This document shows positions 16,597 to 24,964 of a stretch of DNA of 64,000 nt, one piece after another. Under the pieces are notes generated by a model. That model saw nothing but the letters and a program-made list of their open reading frames with translations. It ran no database searches and was not told where the DNA came from. Each line of letters opens with the position of its first letter. Within the stretch, counting starts at the first letter, position 1. Where the stretch lies: positions 1-64,000 of the forward strand of contig CAWCJS010000018.1 in the NCBI GenBank assembly GCA_963795795.1, written 5' to 3'. The DNA is from Palsa-504 sp963795795 (GTDB lineage: Bacteria > Actinomycetota > Actinomycetes > Streptosporangiales > Streptosporangiaceae). Position numbers and translations under genes: made by a program.

Positions 16597-16890
16597 TTAC
16601 TCGGCGGAGTCGCCGGGGAACAGCGGGGCCGCGGCCTTCAGGGCCTCGATGGCGAACTTCCGCTGGCCGGCCAGCAGCTTCTCGACAAACTCGTAACCGC
16701 TGTCCACGACCTGGTGCGGCTTGGGCAGCCGGTCGATCAGCGGCATGGGAAACGAGGGAATCGCGGGGGTGAAGGACTGGACGGTGTCCACCCAGGTCTT
16801 GATCGCGCCCAGCGCGACCTCCTGGCTCTCGCGGACGGTGGACAGGAACGCGTCCTGCAGGTCCTGCGTAACGGTGCTAGCGCTGGCCAT
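16597..16890 (-). CDS. Phasin-like amphipathic helical protein
   Basis: 97 residues, mostly helical, without cysteine: TQDLQDAFLSTVRESQEVALGAIKTW, a Pro-rich middle (AIPSFPMPLIDRLPKPHQ), then GYEFVEKLLAGQRKFAIEALKAA. The last segment is typical of actinobacterial phasin-like or heparin-binding-like proteins that coat granules or membranes. The name phasin is by resemblance only; no PHA genes are present in the window. RBS AAGGAGG and a strong promoter precede it. Confidence 0.65.
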   Translation of the reverse strand: MASASTVTQDLQDAFLSTVRESQEVALGAIKTWVDTVQSFTPAIPSFPMPLIDRLPKPHQVVDSGYEFVEKLLAGQRKFAIEALKAAAPLFPGDSAE

Positions 16891-16922
16891 GATGTGTGCC
16901 TCCTTGTTGGCTTCTGCTGCTA

Positions 16923-16966
16923 ACTATATCAAGCATGATTGAGATGTCAAGCGCAACGCTTGACAT
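16923..16966 (-). promoter_or_regulatory. Promoter plus palindromic operator of the phasin-like gene
   Basis: On the minus strand TTGACA (16945-16950) and TATAGT (16923-16928) are 16 bp apart. A perfect palindrome with 10-bp arms (ATGTCAAGCG and its complement, spacer CAA) covers 16944-16966 and includes the -35. Repression by the neighbouring XRE protein is a reasonable inference. Confidence 0.7.
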
Positions 16967-17082
16967 ACACAGCAGCATTCTGTGCGCGGGCCGGGGTGCG
17001 GGTTCAGGCCGCACGGCGAACGTAAGAAGAAGAAGACCACCAAGCCGATGACGCCAATGGCAACCCAGACGGTGCCGGTCAC
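16924..17082 (-). CDS. Possible small membrane protein
   Basis: A 52-residue frame starting GTG (17082), four bases after GGGAGAG. It has one clear membrane helix (VWVAIGVIGLVVFFFL) followed by a Cys-rich tail with CCCVC. The frame overlaps the operator and promoter region of the phasin-like gene, which argues against it. I keep it at low confidence because the helix pattern is convincing. Confidence 0.3.
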   Translation of the reverse strand: MTGTVWVAIGVIGLVVFFFLRSPCGLNPHPGPRTECCCVCQALRLTSQSCLI

Positions 17083-17209
17083 GACGCTCTCCCGCGTCGT
17101 TTTCGTTAGGTACCACCAGGGCCTGCACGCTGCCACGCTTCCCATGATCCGCCTCGGGCCGAACTGGGGCAACGGAGCCTGCGCTGGTAGCCGTCCGTAC
17201 ACTGCAGAG

Positions 17210-17782
17210 GTGGCACGTCGCGATGCCGAGCGGGCCAGGATCATGGCTCAGCGAGAGAAGCTGAAGGCGACAGACCCGCAGGGCCTGGCCGAGGCCTGGA
17301 CGATGGTCGAAGCCCTCTGGAGCGCAACAGTCACCCGAGCCAGGGAACTGCCCGAGCCTGTTCTCCACGAACAGGTCAACGGCGAGTGGAGCTTCGTGCA
17401 GACGCAACGCCACCTCGTGCTGGCCACCGATTGCTGGCTACGGCGGATGGTGAAAGGGATCGCGCACCCGTACCACCCGTGGGGGCTGGGCGGCTCGTGG
17501 CTCACTAGTCCCCGCCGTTGGGGCATCGACCCGGACGCCGACCCGTCGCTCGACCAGGTGCTCACGGTGCGGCGGGAGCGCATGGACGAGGTACGCGGCG
17601 CGATCGCTGGCGCGACGGCGGAAGAACTGGAGCGAACCTGCGTCCCGCCGGCCAGCCCCGGCCACCCGCGGAAAGAGCACACCGTGCTGCAGTGCCTGCA
17701 CGTGGTCCTCAAGGAGGAGTGGCAGCACCATCGGTACGCGGTCCGGGACCTCACGGCCCTCGAAATGCGGCGCTCAGCCTAA
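17210..17782 (+). CDS. DinB/DUF664-like family protein
   Basis: About 190 residues from GTG 17210 (ATG 17243 is an alternative). The four-helix DinB pattern is seen: MVEALWSATVTRARELPEPVLHEQVNGEWSFVQTQRH with His, then CLHVVLKEEWQHHRYAVRDL with the second His cluster that would bind metal. Such proteins act as thiol transferases or hydrolases, mostly uncharacterised. The 3' end lies only 51 bp before the left end of the ISAzo13-like element, so the gene is intact. Confidence 0.78.
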   Translation: MARRDAERARIMAQREKLKATDPQGLAEAWTMVEALWSATVTRARELPEPVLHEQVNGEWSFVQTQRHLVLATDCWLRRMVKGIAHPYHPWGLGGSWLTSPRRWGIDPDADPSLDQVLTVRRERMDEVRGAIAGATAEELERTCVPPASPGHPRKEHTVLQCLHVVLKEEWQHHRYAVRDLTALEMRRSA

Positions 17783-18757
17783 GCTTGGATTTGCGCGGAG
17801 GATCCGTGCTCGGCGGAAGAAAAGGCGCCGTATGGACTCGTCCCGAAATAAGGTTAGTTTGCGGTGTGTGGCGGGCCTGTAACGTGCTTTCTGGGGGCGT
17901 GTGCGGCTGGGTCGGCGCGGGGATGGTGATGCCGGCGGCTGCGGCGTAGCGGTGCAGGTCGTCCAGGCTGGTGATCCGGGTCGTGGCGGGGGTGAGGGTG
18001 ACTGCCTGCTGGTCCAGCAGCGGCCTGATGCGGCGGGTGGCGAGGCTGACGGTGGACGGGTCGGTGCCGAGCAGCGGGCCGAGGAGGCGGCAGGGCATGC
18101 CCAGCCGGTGCTGGCAGATGGCGGCGGTGACGGCGGCGGCGAGGGTGAGCTTGCCGGGCCGGCCGGAGTTCTTGGTGCGCGGCTTGCCGCGGGTCAGGTG
18201 GAGCCGCTGCTCGCGGGCGGCGGCGGATGGGAGTTCCAGCGCGGCGACCAGGTCGTCGAGGCCGGCCCGGGGCATGCCGGTCAGTGCCGGGTGCGTCAGC
18301 GTCTGCAGCCATGGGCTGGCTGCGGGCGGGGCGGGGGCCGGCCCGGGGGCCGGGCGGGGGACGGGCGCGAGGGTGTAGTTCCAGCCGCCGTGGAAGGCGT
18401 GGCGGGTGATGACCGTTTGCTCGAGGGTCTTCATCTGCTCGTCGCTGACCTCGGCCCCGGGAGGGTAGCTGCCGATGTCGAGGGCGGCGGTGACGGTGAG
18501 CCCGGCGGCGGTGGTGGTCGCGGCGATGGTGTCGATGATGACCTGGTGGCTGGCCAGCGGCCGGGCGCGCCAGGTGCGGGAGATGTGGCAGAACAGCCGG
18601 TGCTCGATCTTGTTCCACTTCGAGGTGCCGGGCGGGAAGTGGCAGCAGGTGATCTCCAGCCCGGCCTGCGCGGCCAGCTTGGCCAGCTCCGCCTTCCACG
18701 CGCGCTTGCGGTGGTCGTTGGAGCCGCCGGCATCGCAGGTGATCAGCAGCCGCCGGG
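17751..18757 (-). pseudogene. ISAzo13-like transposase, 3' part (interrupted)
   Basis: In the frame LLITCDAGGSN, then KWNKIEHRLF, DIGSYPPGAEVSDEQMKTLEQ, and a C-terminal extension with a second helix-turn-helix-like stretch (CRLLGPLLGTDPSTVSLATRR). Second Asp and final Glu of the DDE triad lie here. The reading frame does not stop inside the element: it passes through the terminal repeat (LISGRV) and ends in host DNA at 17751. It joins the 5' part (20289-21113) perfectly in frame if the IS256 copy and one 8-bp duplicate are removed. Confidence 0.85.
18750..18757. repeat. 8-bp target-site duplication, left
   Basis: CCGCCGGG, identical to 20289-20296. It flanks the IS256-type element exactly. 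Confidence 0.9.
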
Positions 18758-20288
18758 GAGCTTGTCAAATCTTTTGTGTGAGCTGGGGCAGTCGTTGTCC
18801 TTTTGTTATGTTGGTTGGTAGTTTTTCGGTGCCGGGTCAGACGGGGACGCGGTCACCGAATGCGACGGCGAATGCGTTCATGGCCGCTTTCCAGCCGTAA
18901 GTCCCTGTTCCGCGTTCTCCTCGTTCGCGGACGAGCCCGTCGCCGTCGATATGCCGGCCGGTGATATTCCTGATGCCGAGGTAAAGCAGTTTGATCGCGG
19001 CGTCGTCGCCGGGGAAATGACCGCGGTTCTTGATGATCTTCCTCAGCTGGAAGTTGACTGACTCGATGGCGTTGGTCGTGTAGATGACCTTCCGGATGGC
19101 GGAGTCGAATTCAAGGAACGGGATGAACTGGTCCCAGGCCCGCTCCCAGGCGGCGACCAGGCCGGGGCTCTTCTTCCCGAAGTCGCGGCGCAGGTTCTCC
19201 AGCGCCGCTTTCGCGGTGGCCTCGTTCAGCGCGGTGTAAATGGGCCGCATCGCCGCGGCAGCCTTCTTCCGGTCCGTCCAGGAAACGTATTTCATTGACG
19301 CCCGGATGAGGTGGATAACGCAGGTCTGCACTTTGGCCTTGGGCCAGGTCGCCTCGATCGCGTCGGGCAGGCCGTTGAGCCCGTCGCAGCAGACGAACAG
19401 GACGTCCTTGATGCCGCGGTTGCGGAGCTCGGCAAGTACGCCTGCCCAGAACCGGGCGCCCTCGGCCGTGCCCAGCCAGATGCCCAGCACGTGCTTGTAC
19501 CCGTCCACGTCGACGCCGGTGACCAGGTAGGCGGCCTTGTTGTCCACTGCGCCGCCGTCCCGGACCTTGACCACCAGGGCGTCGATGTAAAGAATGGCGT
19601 AAAAAGCGTCCAGCGGACGGTTCTGCCATTCCGTGATCTCGTCAGTGACTACGTCGGTCACCGCCGATACCAGTGCCGGAGAAACCTCCACCCCGTAAAT
19701 CTCCGCCAGGTGCGCATGAATATCCCGCGTGGTCATCCCGCGGGCGTAAAGCGACAGGATCATGTCATCGACCTGGCCGACGCGCCGCTGCCCTTTCACC
19801 ACGATCTGCGGCTCGAATACAGATTTCCGGTCCCGGGGCACTATGATCCGCACCGGTCCCGACGTCGTGGTGAGCGTCTTCCCGTAGGAGCCGTTCCGGG
19901 AATTCCCCGACCCGTTTCCTGCAGGGTCGCCTTTCACGTAGCCTAGGTGATCGTCCATTTCCGCACCCAGCGCCCGCTCGATAACCCGGGCCGTCAGCTG
20001 CCCGATCAGCCCGCCTGGCCCGTCCAGCAGCGAAACGCCGGCGTCCTGCGCGTCAGCGATCATCCTGTCGATCGCCGCGTCGCTAACGAAGTCCGCAAGC
20101 CTTTTCGCCGCGGCTTCCTCAGCGGGGAGCACCATTTCCTGCAGGCCCTCACGCGCCACGCCCTCGGCGCCGATTTCCTGGACCTTTCCGGCCTCTTCAG
20201 TGCTCACTCAGAGTGTCCTCTCCGCCAGCGCAACATTCGTCACACCGGGATCACCTGCACCCTCTCACACAAATGATTAAACAGGCTC
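18758..20288. mobile_element. IS256-family insertion sequence, complete (1531 bp)
   Basis: Both ends begin GAGC then TGT, and share TTTGTGTGAG and a downstream GCAG in inverted orientation. An 8-bp direct repeat CCGCCGGG borders both sides, the usual 8-9 bp for IS256. It carries one intact transposase gene (18837-20207). It has inserted between the first and second catalytic regions of the ISAzo13-like transposase. Confidence 0.95.
18837..20207 (-). CDS. IS256-family (mutator) transposase
   Basis: 456 residues. Family signatures: ERALGAEMDDHLGY near residue 85, NSRNGSYGKTL, RDRKSVFEPQIVVKGQRRV, and the DDE residues in YIDALVVKV, LFVCCDGLNGLPDAIE and YTTNAIESVNFQLRK. Apparently complete, starting ATG with no internal stop, so it may still be active. 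Its codon usage has somewhat more AT-ending codons than neighbouring genes (for example GTAAAG, AATATC), fitting recent arrival. Confidence 0.96.
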   Translation of the reverse strand: MSTEEAGKVQEIGAEGVAREGLQEMVLPAEEAAAKRLADFVSDAAIDRMIADAQDAGVSLLDGPGGLIGQLTARVIERALGAEMDDHLGYVKGDPAGNGSGNSRNGSYGKTLTTTSGPVRIIVPRDRKSVFEPQIVVKGQRRVGQVDDMILSLYARGMTTRDIHAHLAEIYGVEVSPALVSAVTDVVTDEITEWQNRPLDAFYAILYIDALVVKVRDGGAVDNKAAYLVTGVDVDGYKHVLGIWLGTAEGARFWAGVLAELRNRGIKDVLFVCCDGLNGLPDAIEATWPKAKVQTCVIHLIRASMKYVSWTDRKKAAAAMRPIYTALNEATAKAALENLRRDFGKKSPGLVAAWERAWDQFIPFLEFDSAIRKVIYTTNAIESVNFQLRKIIKNRGHFPGDDAAIKLLYLGIRNITGRHIDGDGLVRERGERGTGTYGWKAAMNAFAVAFGDRVPV

Positions 20289-20296
20289 CCGCCGGG
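20289..20296. repeat. 8-bp target-site duplication, right
   Basis: CCGCCGGG, perfect match to 18750-18757. Confidence 0.9.
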
Positions 20297-21113
20297 TGCC
20301 CGGGTAACGGTCCTTGCCGATCATGTCCCACCAGCGGCGGACCGACTCCACCGCGAACGCGGGGGTGTCATGGTCGGTGCCCACGTTGACGAACCCGGCG
20401 TTGGCGGCCACGTCGTAGACCCCGTACGGGATCGCGACCCCCTGGCCGGGGTCGGGGAAGTCGTGGTCGCGGACCCGCACCGGCTCGCCCTGCGGCCGCC
20501 AGCACCGGCCGCGGTTGCCGTACTGGCCGGCCGGCTCCTTCTTCTTGGTGTCCACGCTGATCACCGGGTCGCCGGCCGCCAGGAACTCCGTCGCCCGCTC
20601 ATTGATATGGCGGAACTGGGCATCTCGGTCCGGGTGCCGCCTGCCCTCCATCGTCTTGGCGTTGCCCTGCAGGCTGAACCCCTGCGCGGCCAGCAGCCGC
20701 GCGACCGCGTTCTTCCCGCACCGGTGCCCCTGCCGGGCCAGCTCGCCCGCGATATCGCGCACCGACAGCGTGGTCCACAACAGCGGCGAGCACGGGTCAC
20801 CACGGGTGGACTCCTCCACCAGCGCCCGCAGCGCCGGGACTAACCCCGGATCCTGATCCGCCAGCGCCCGGCGCCCGGCGCCCGGGCGGCGTACCCGCCC
20901 CGGCGGCGCGCTGTCCCCCGAGGCCAGCTCCGCCGCGCCGTTCGCGACCGTCTGCCAGGACGCCCCGGTCGCAGCCGCCACCGCCGCCGTCCCGCCCTCG
21001 CCGGCCGCCCGGGCCACCGCGCCCAGCACCAGCCGCCGTGCCCGCTCATCCAGCAGCGGCAGCAGCCGCTCCAGCTCCGGGCCCATCCGCCCCACCAAGT
21101 CCGCATCCGCCAT
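20289..21113 (-). pseudogene. ISAzo13-like transposase, 5' part (interrupted)
   Basis: Begins MADADLVGRMGPELERLL and includes SVRDIAGELARQGHRCGKNAVARLL (helix-turn-helix) and VISVDTKKKEP with the first catalytic Asp, then DRYPGTRR, where the IS256 copy starts. The disrupted frame runs 12 bases into the inserted element and stops at 20277. The first ATG is 55 bp inside the right terminal repeat. Family call from ISAzo13-type motifs. Confidence 0.88.
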
Positions 21114-21168
21114 TACCGCATGATGTCACGCGACACGCCGCCAACTCACGTAATTACGGGACGAGTCC

Positions 21169-21541
21169 TACAGCGCCTAAATTACCGTTGAGCACGGATC
21201 TTCCACGATAAATCGATCGTGAGATCGAACAAGTGGTCGTGGAACGCGCCACTGAGGTCAACGGGGCCGGTGAGGCTTCCGGAGCTCAGCGGCCGGGCCG
21301 TTCAGGCAGATCGGGCTCGGTGCCGCCGCGGGGTTGTACCCCCATCAGGGACCGAACGTGCTCGCCGGCCGTGACCTTCGACCTCGCCGAGCACCAGAGC
21401 CGAGGACACCGCCGGCCGATGAGCTGCCGGTGGTGCGTAGGCCTACCGAGCCGACTGTGATTGTCGGATCTGCCCGGGCCCGTTCGATGTGATGTAGGAA
21501 CCCCAGCACAGGGCTCGGGCGACGGCGAAAGGACAGCGACG
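21169..21541. other. Intergenic region, 373 bp
   Basis: Between the insertion sequence and the LLM pseudogene. The first 70 bp are AT-rich (ACGATAAATCGATCGTGAGATCG contains an imperfect dyad around ATCGATCG). No reading frame resembles a protein family. Probably residual host sequence. Confidence 0.4.
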
Positions 21542-21738
21542 ATGGCCGACAATCAGGCGACCGGCGGAACGAGACCGTTTCGATTCGGGGTCGTCGCACC
21601 CCTCAGAACTGATCTACCGGCGTGGCGTGAACAGGTGCGCCGTATCGCCGACGGCGGTTTTTCGACTCCTACTTCGTGGTCGGCGCCAACGCCGCTGATG
21701 CGCTCGCTCCTGTCGTCGCCGAGCTGACCGGACATTAA
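21542..21738 (+). pseudogene. LLM-class F420-dependent oxidoreductase, internally deleted
   Basis: The first 30 codons (RPFRFGVVAPLRTDLPAWREQVRRIADGG) match the N-terminus of luciferase-like F420 enzymes (TIGR03621-like). After TTT TTC at 21658-21663 a different frame reads DSYFVVGANAADALAPVVAELTGH and a stop, which matches the C-terminus of the same family. The central 240 or so codons are missing. It lies between the insertion sequences and the HIT gene, suggesting deletion during rearrangement of the island. Confidence 0.7.
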
Positions 21739-21813
21739 CCCGTCGTTGAATTCCGTCGTGACAAACCCGCTGACGAGTCCGATAGCGCGCTGCGCAACTC
21801 CGCGCGTTAACCC

Positions 21814-22416
21814 CTAGGCGGCGGGCCAGGTTTCGGCTAGGAGCTTGCGGGTGTCGGCCAGGAGCTGGGGCAGGACGCGGGTCCGGCCGACGACCGGCAT
21901 GAAGTTGGTGTCGCCGCCCCACCTGGGCACGACGTGCTGGTGCAGGTGGGCGGCGATGCCGGCCCCGGCGACCGAGCCGAGGTTCATCCCGATGTTGAAG
22001 CCCTGCGCGCCCGACGCCTGACGCAGGGCGGTGATCGCGCGCTTGGTGAAGTCGGCGAACTCGGCGGTCTCCTCGACCGTCAGGTCCGTGTAGTCGGCCA
22101 CGTGCCGGTACGGGCAGACCAGCAGGTGACCGCTGTTGTACGGGTACAGGTTGAGCACCGCGTACACCAGCCCGCCCCGGGCGACGATCAGGCCGTCCTC
22201 GTCGCTGAGCTTCGGTGCCTCGTCGAACGGGCAGCCATCGTCTTCGCCGGGGCCTGACGGCTTGCCCTCGCCCTTGATGTAAGCCATCCGGTGCGGCGTC
22301 CACAGCCGACCGAACGCGTCGGGGACGCCCGCGAAGACCCGATCCTCGCCCATGGGCTCCGGGCCCGGGGGTTCCGAGCCTGAAGGTTCCGGGCCTGGGG
22401 GTTCCGGGTCGGGCAC
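21814..22416 (-). CDS. HIT-family protein (Rv2613c-like Ap4A phosphorylase)
   Basis: Motifs: RLWTPHRMAYI, QLSDEDGL-like KLSDEDGLIVARG, AVLNLYPYNSGHLLVCPYRHV, and the histidine triad HLHQHVVPRWGGD near the end. The mycobacterial relative is a diadenosine tetraphosphate phosphorylase. The likely start is ATG 22353 (MGEDRVFAGV), preceded by GGAG; a GTG at 22416 would add a Pro/Glu/Gly repeat tail and lies 5 bp after the thrS stop. Downstream genes normally found after this pair (pgsA and PIM genes) are absent here. Confidence 0.85.
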   Translation of the reverse strand: MPDPEPPGPEPSGSEPPGPEPMGEDRVFAGVPDAFGRLWTPHRMAYIKGEGKPSGPGEDDGCPFDEAPKLSDEDGLIVARGGLVYAVLNLYPYNSGHLLVCPYRHVADYTDLTVEETAEFADFTKRAITALRQASGAQGFNIGMNLGSVAGAGIAAHLHQHVVPRWGGDTNFMPVVGRTRVLPQLLADTRKLLAETWPAA

Positions 22417-22420
22417 GGGG

Positions 22421-24435
22421 TTACACCTGGACGCGGTCGCGCACGGCGGTGAGGATCTCCCTGATCGCCTCGTCGACCGGAACGCCGTTCTTCTGCGACC
22501 CGTCCCGGTACCGGAACGACACGGCCTCGGCGGCCACGTCGTCGTCGCCCGCGATGAGCATGTACGGCACCTTCTGGCGCTGCGCGGTCCTGATCTTCTT
22601 CTGCATCCGGTCGTCGCTCGCGTCGACCTCGACCCGGATGTCATGCTCGCGCAGGCTCGCCGCCACCTTCTCCAGGTAGGGGACGTGCGCGTCCGAGACC
22701 GGGATGCCCACGACCTGGACCGGCGCGAGCCACGGCGGGAAGGCCCCCGCATAGTGCTCCACGAGGATGCCGAAGAAGCGCTCGATCGACCCGAACAAGG
22801 CCCGGTGGATCATGATCGGCTGCTGCCTGGTCCCGTCGGCGGCCTGGTACTCGAGCCCGAACCGCTTCGGGAGGTTGTAGTCGACCTGGATGGTGGACAG
22901 CTGCCAGGTCCTGCCGATCGCGTCCCTGGCCTGGACGGAGATCTTCGGGCCGTAGAACGCCGCACCGCCGGGGTCGGCCACCAGTTCCAGGCCGGACTCC
23001 TCAGCCGCCTGCCGGAGCTGCTCGGTGGCGTGCTCCCAGTCCTCGATGCTGCCGACCCACTTCTCTTTCTCGTCGTCCCTGGTGGACAGCTCCAGGTAGA
23101 AGTCGTTCAGGCCGTAGTCACGCAGCAAGTCGAGGACGAAGGTGAGCAGCCGCCTGAGCTCGGTGCCGACCTGCTCCCTGGTCAGGAAGATGTGCGCGTC
23201 GTCCATGGTGAGGCCGCGGACCCTGGTCAGGCCGTGCACCACCCCCGACTTCTCGTACCGGTAGACGGTGCCGAACTCGAACAACGGCAGCGGCAGCTCG
23301 CGGTAGGACCGTCCGCGGGATCGATAGATCAGGATGTGCATCGGGCAGTTCATCGGCTTGAGGTAGTACCTGGCGCCCTCCAGCTCCATGGGCGGGAAGA
23401 TGCTCTCCCCGAACCAGCCCAGGTGCCCGGAGATCTCGAACAGCTCCGACTTGGTGATGTGCGGGGTATTGACGAACTCGTAGCCGGCCTCGGCGTGCCT
23501 GCGCCGCGAGTAGTCCTCGAGGATCTTCCTGACCAGGCCGCCCTTGGGGTGGAAGACGGCCAGGCCGCTGCCGATCTCGGACGGGAACGAGAAGAGATCG
23601 AGCTCAGCGCCGAGCCTGCGATGATCGCGCTTCTCGGCTTCCACCAGGAACGCCAGGTACTCGTCCTGCTTGTCTCGCGACTCCCAGGCGGTGCCGTAGA
23701 TCCGCTGGAGCTGCGGGTTCTTCTCGCTGCCCCGCCAGTAGGCCCCGCCGGTGCGCATGAGCTTGAACGCCGGGATCTGCGCGGTGGTCGGGATGTGCGG
23801 GCCGCGGCACAGGTCCTTCCAGCACAGCTCGCCGCTGGCCGGGTCGAGGTTGTCGTAGATGGTCAGCTCGGCCCCGCCGACCTCGACTGCCTCCTCGGCG
23901 TCCGAGGGGCCCTTCAGCCCGATCAGCTCGAGCTTGTACGGCTCGTCGGCCAGCTCGGCGCGCGCCTCGCTGTCACTCACCACCCGCCGGGAGAAGCGCT
24001 GGCCCTGCTTGATGATCTGGCGCATCCGCGCCTCGATCGCCTTCAGGTCATCGGGGGCGAACGGCCTTTCCACGTCGAAGTCGTAGTAGAAGCCGTTCTC
24101 TACCGGGGGGCCGATGCCCAGCTTGGCGTGCGGGAACAGGTCCTGCACGGCCTGCGCCATGACGTGTGTGGTGGAGTGGCGCAGGATCGACCGGCCGGTG
24201 TCCGAGGCGATATCGATCGGCTCGACGACGTCGCCCTCGGCGAGGACACGGGCCAGGTCACGCGGCTCGCCGTTGACCCGGGCGGCGACGACGGTACCAG
24301 CGAAGCCGGGGCGTGCGAAGCCGGGGCCTGCGAGCCGGCTCCGGCCAGGGCCTGGAGCGCCGCACCCGCCGTAGTGCCAGCCTCGACCACGTGCTCGCTT
24401 CCGGCGAGGGTGATGCGAAGCTGCTGGGTGGACAC
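22421..24435 (-). CDS. thrS: Threonyl-tRNA synthetase, apparent frameshift in the N-terminal part
   Basis: Attaches threonine to tRNA-Thr. From 24435 the TGS-like region begins (STQQLRITLAGSEHVVEAG). The frame is lost between 24301 and 24345, where GCGAAGCCGGGGC is repeated, and the family continues in another frame: TVVAARVNGEPRDLARVL, then HSTTHVMAQAVQDLFPHAKLG. The catalytic core is intact: YLKPMNCPMHILIY, RYEKSGVVHGLTRVRG and HRALFGSIERF. ThrS is essential and no second copy is visible, so a sequencing or repeat-slippage error is most likely. Expected length after repair is about 670 residues. Confidence 0.92.
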
Positions 24436-24517
24436 GGTGTACTCCTTAAAAGGCCGGACGGGACTGGTGAGCAGATGCTACCGGTGCGCGCACGCGGAGC
24501 GCGCGCGAGTATTTCGC

Positions 24518-24955
24518 TCAGCCGTGGGTCCGGGCCGGCGTGACCAGCACGGCGACGCGGCGTTCCTCCACCATGGTCCGGTCGTAGGTCGGCCAGTCGT
24601 CGTGGGTTCCGCCTGCCGCGGTGAAGATCTCGCGCAGCAGCACCCGCAGGCGCTCGGCGTCCACCCCGGGCAGCGGGTCGTCGGGGCCGGCCAGGTCGAC
24701 CGGGCCCTCGACCGAAGCCCACTGCCATCCGGCCCGGACGACCACGGTGGCCCGCGGCCGGGCCCGCAGGTAGGCCAGCCGGTGGGAGTCGCCGCGGGCG
24801 ACCAGGCCGACGACCTGGGCTCCGGTGACCGGATGCGCCAGGACGCCCGCGTTCACCACCGACGACTGGATGGTCAGGTCCGGCCGCAGCGTCGATACCA
24901 CGACGAGGCCGTGATCGCCCTGGATCAGCCGGGCGAAGTCCTCAAGTCCGCTCAC
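24518..24955 (-). CDS. PPOX/F420-dependent split-barrel protein
   Basis: 145 residues of the pyridoxamine-oxidase-like split barrel: LIQGDHGLVVVSTLRPD, VVGLVARGDSHRLAYLRARPRATVVV, WASVEGPVDLAG and DDWPTYDRTMVEERRVAVLV. Close to the Rv1155 type, which binds F420 or FMN. The start lies 9 bp after the stop of the GNAT gene, suggesting co-transcription with GNAT and thrS. Substrate unknown. Confidence 0.82.
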   Translation of the reverse strand: MSGLEDFARLIQGDHGLVVVSTLRPDLTIQSSVVNAGVLAHPVTGAQVVGLVARGDSHRLAYLRARPRATVVVRAGWQWASVEGPVDLAGPDDPLPGVDAERLRVLLREIFTAAGGTHDDWPTYDRTMVEERRVAVLVTPARTHG

Positions 24956-24964
24956 CGCGCCAGC

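Larger units (their letters stand above)
17834..21168. mobile_element. ISAzo13-family insertion sequence, interrupted by an IS256 copy
   Basis: Terminal inverted repeats: plus strand from 17834 begins GGACTCGTCCCG, and the minus strand from 21168 begins with the same 12 bases; 24 of 29 bases match overall. TA lies next to the right end, and TA-T precedes the left end, as expected for TA-target elements. Without the inner element it would be about 1.8 kb. It contains one long transposase gene read leftward. Confidence 0.8.

Noticed and set aside
18758..20288. Composite transposon
   Set aside because: Only one IS256 copy is present and there is no cargo between paired elements.
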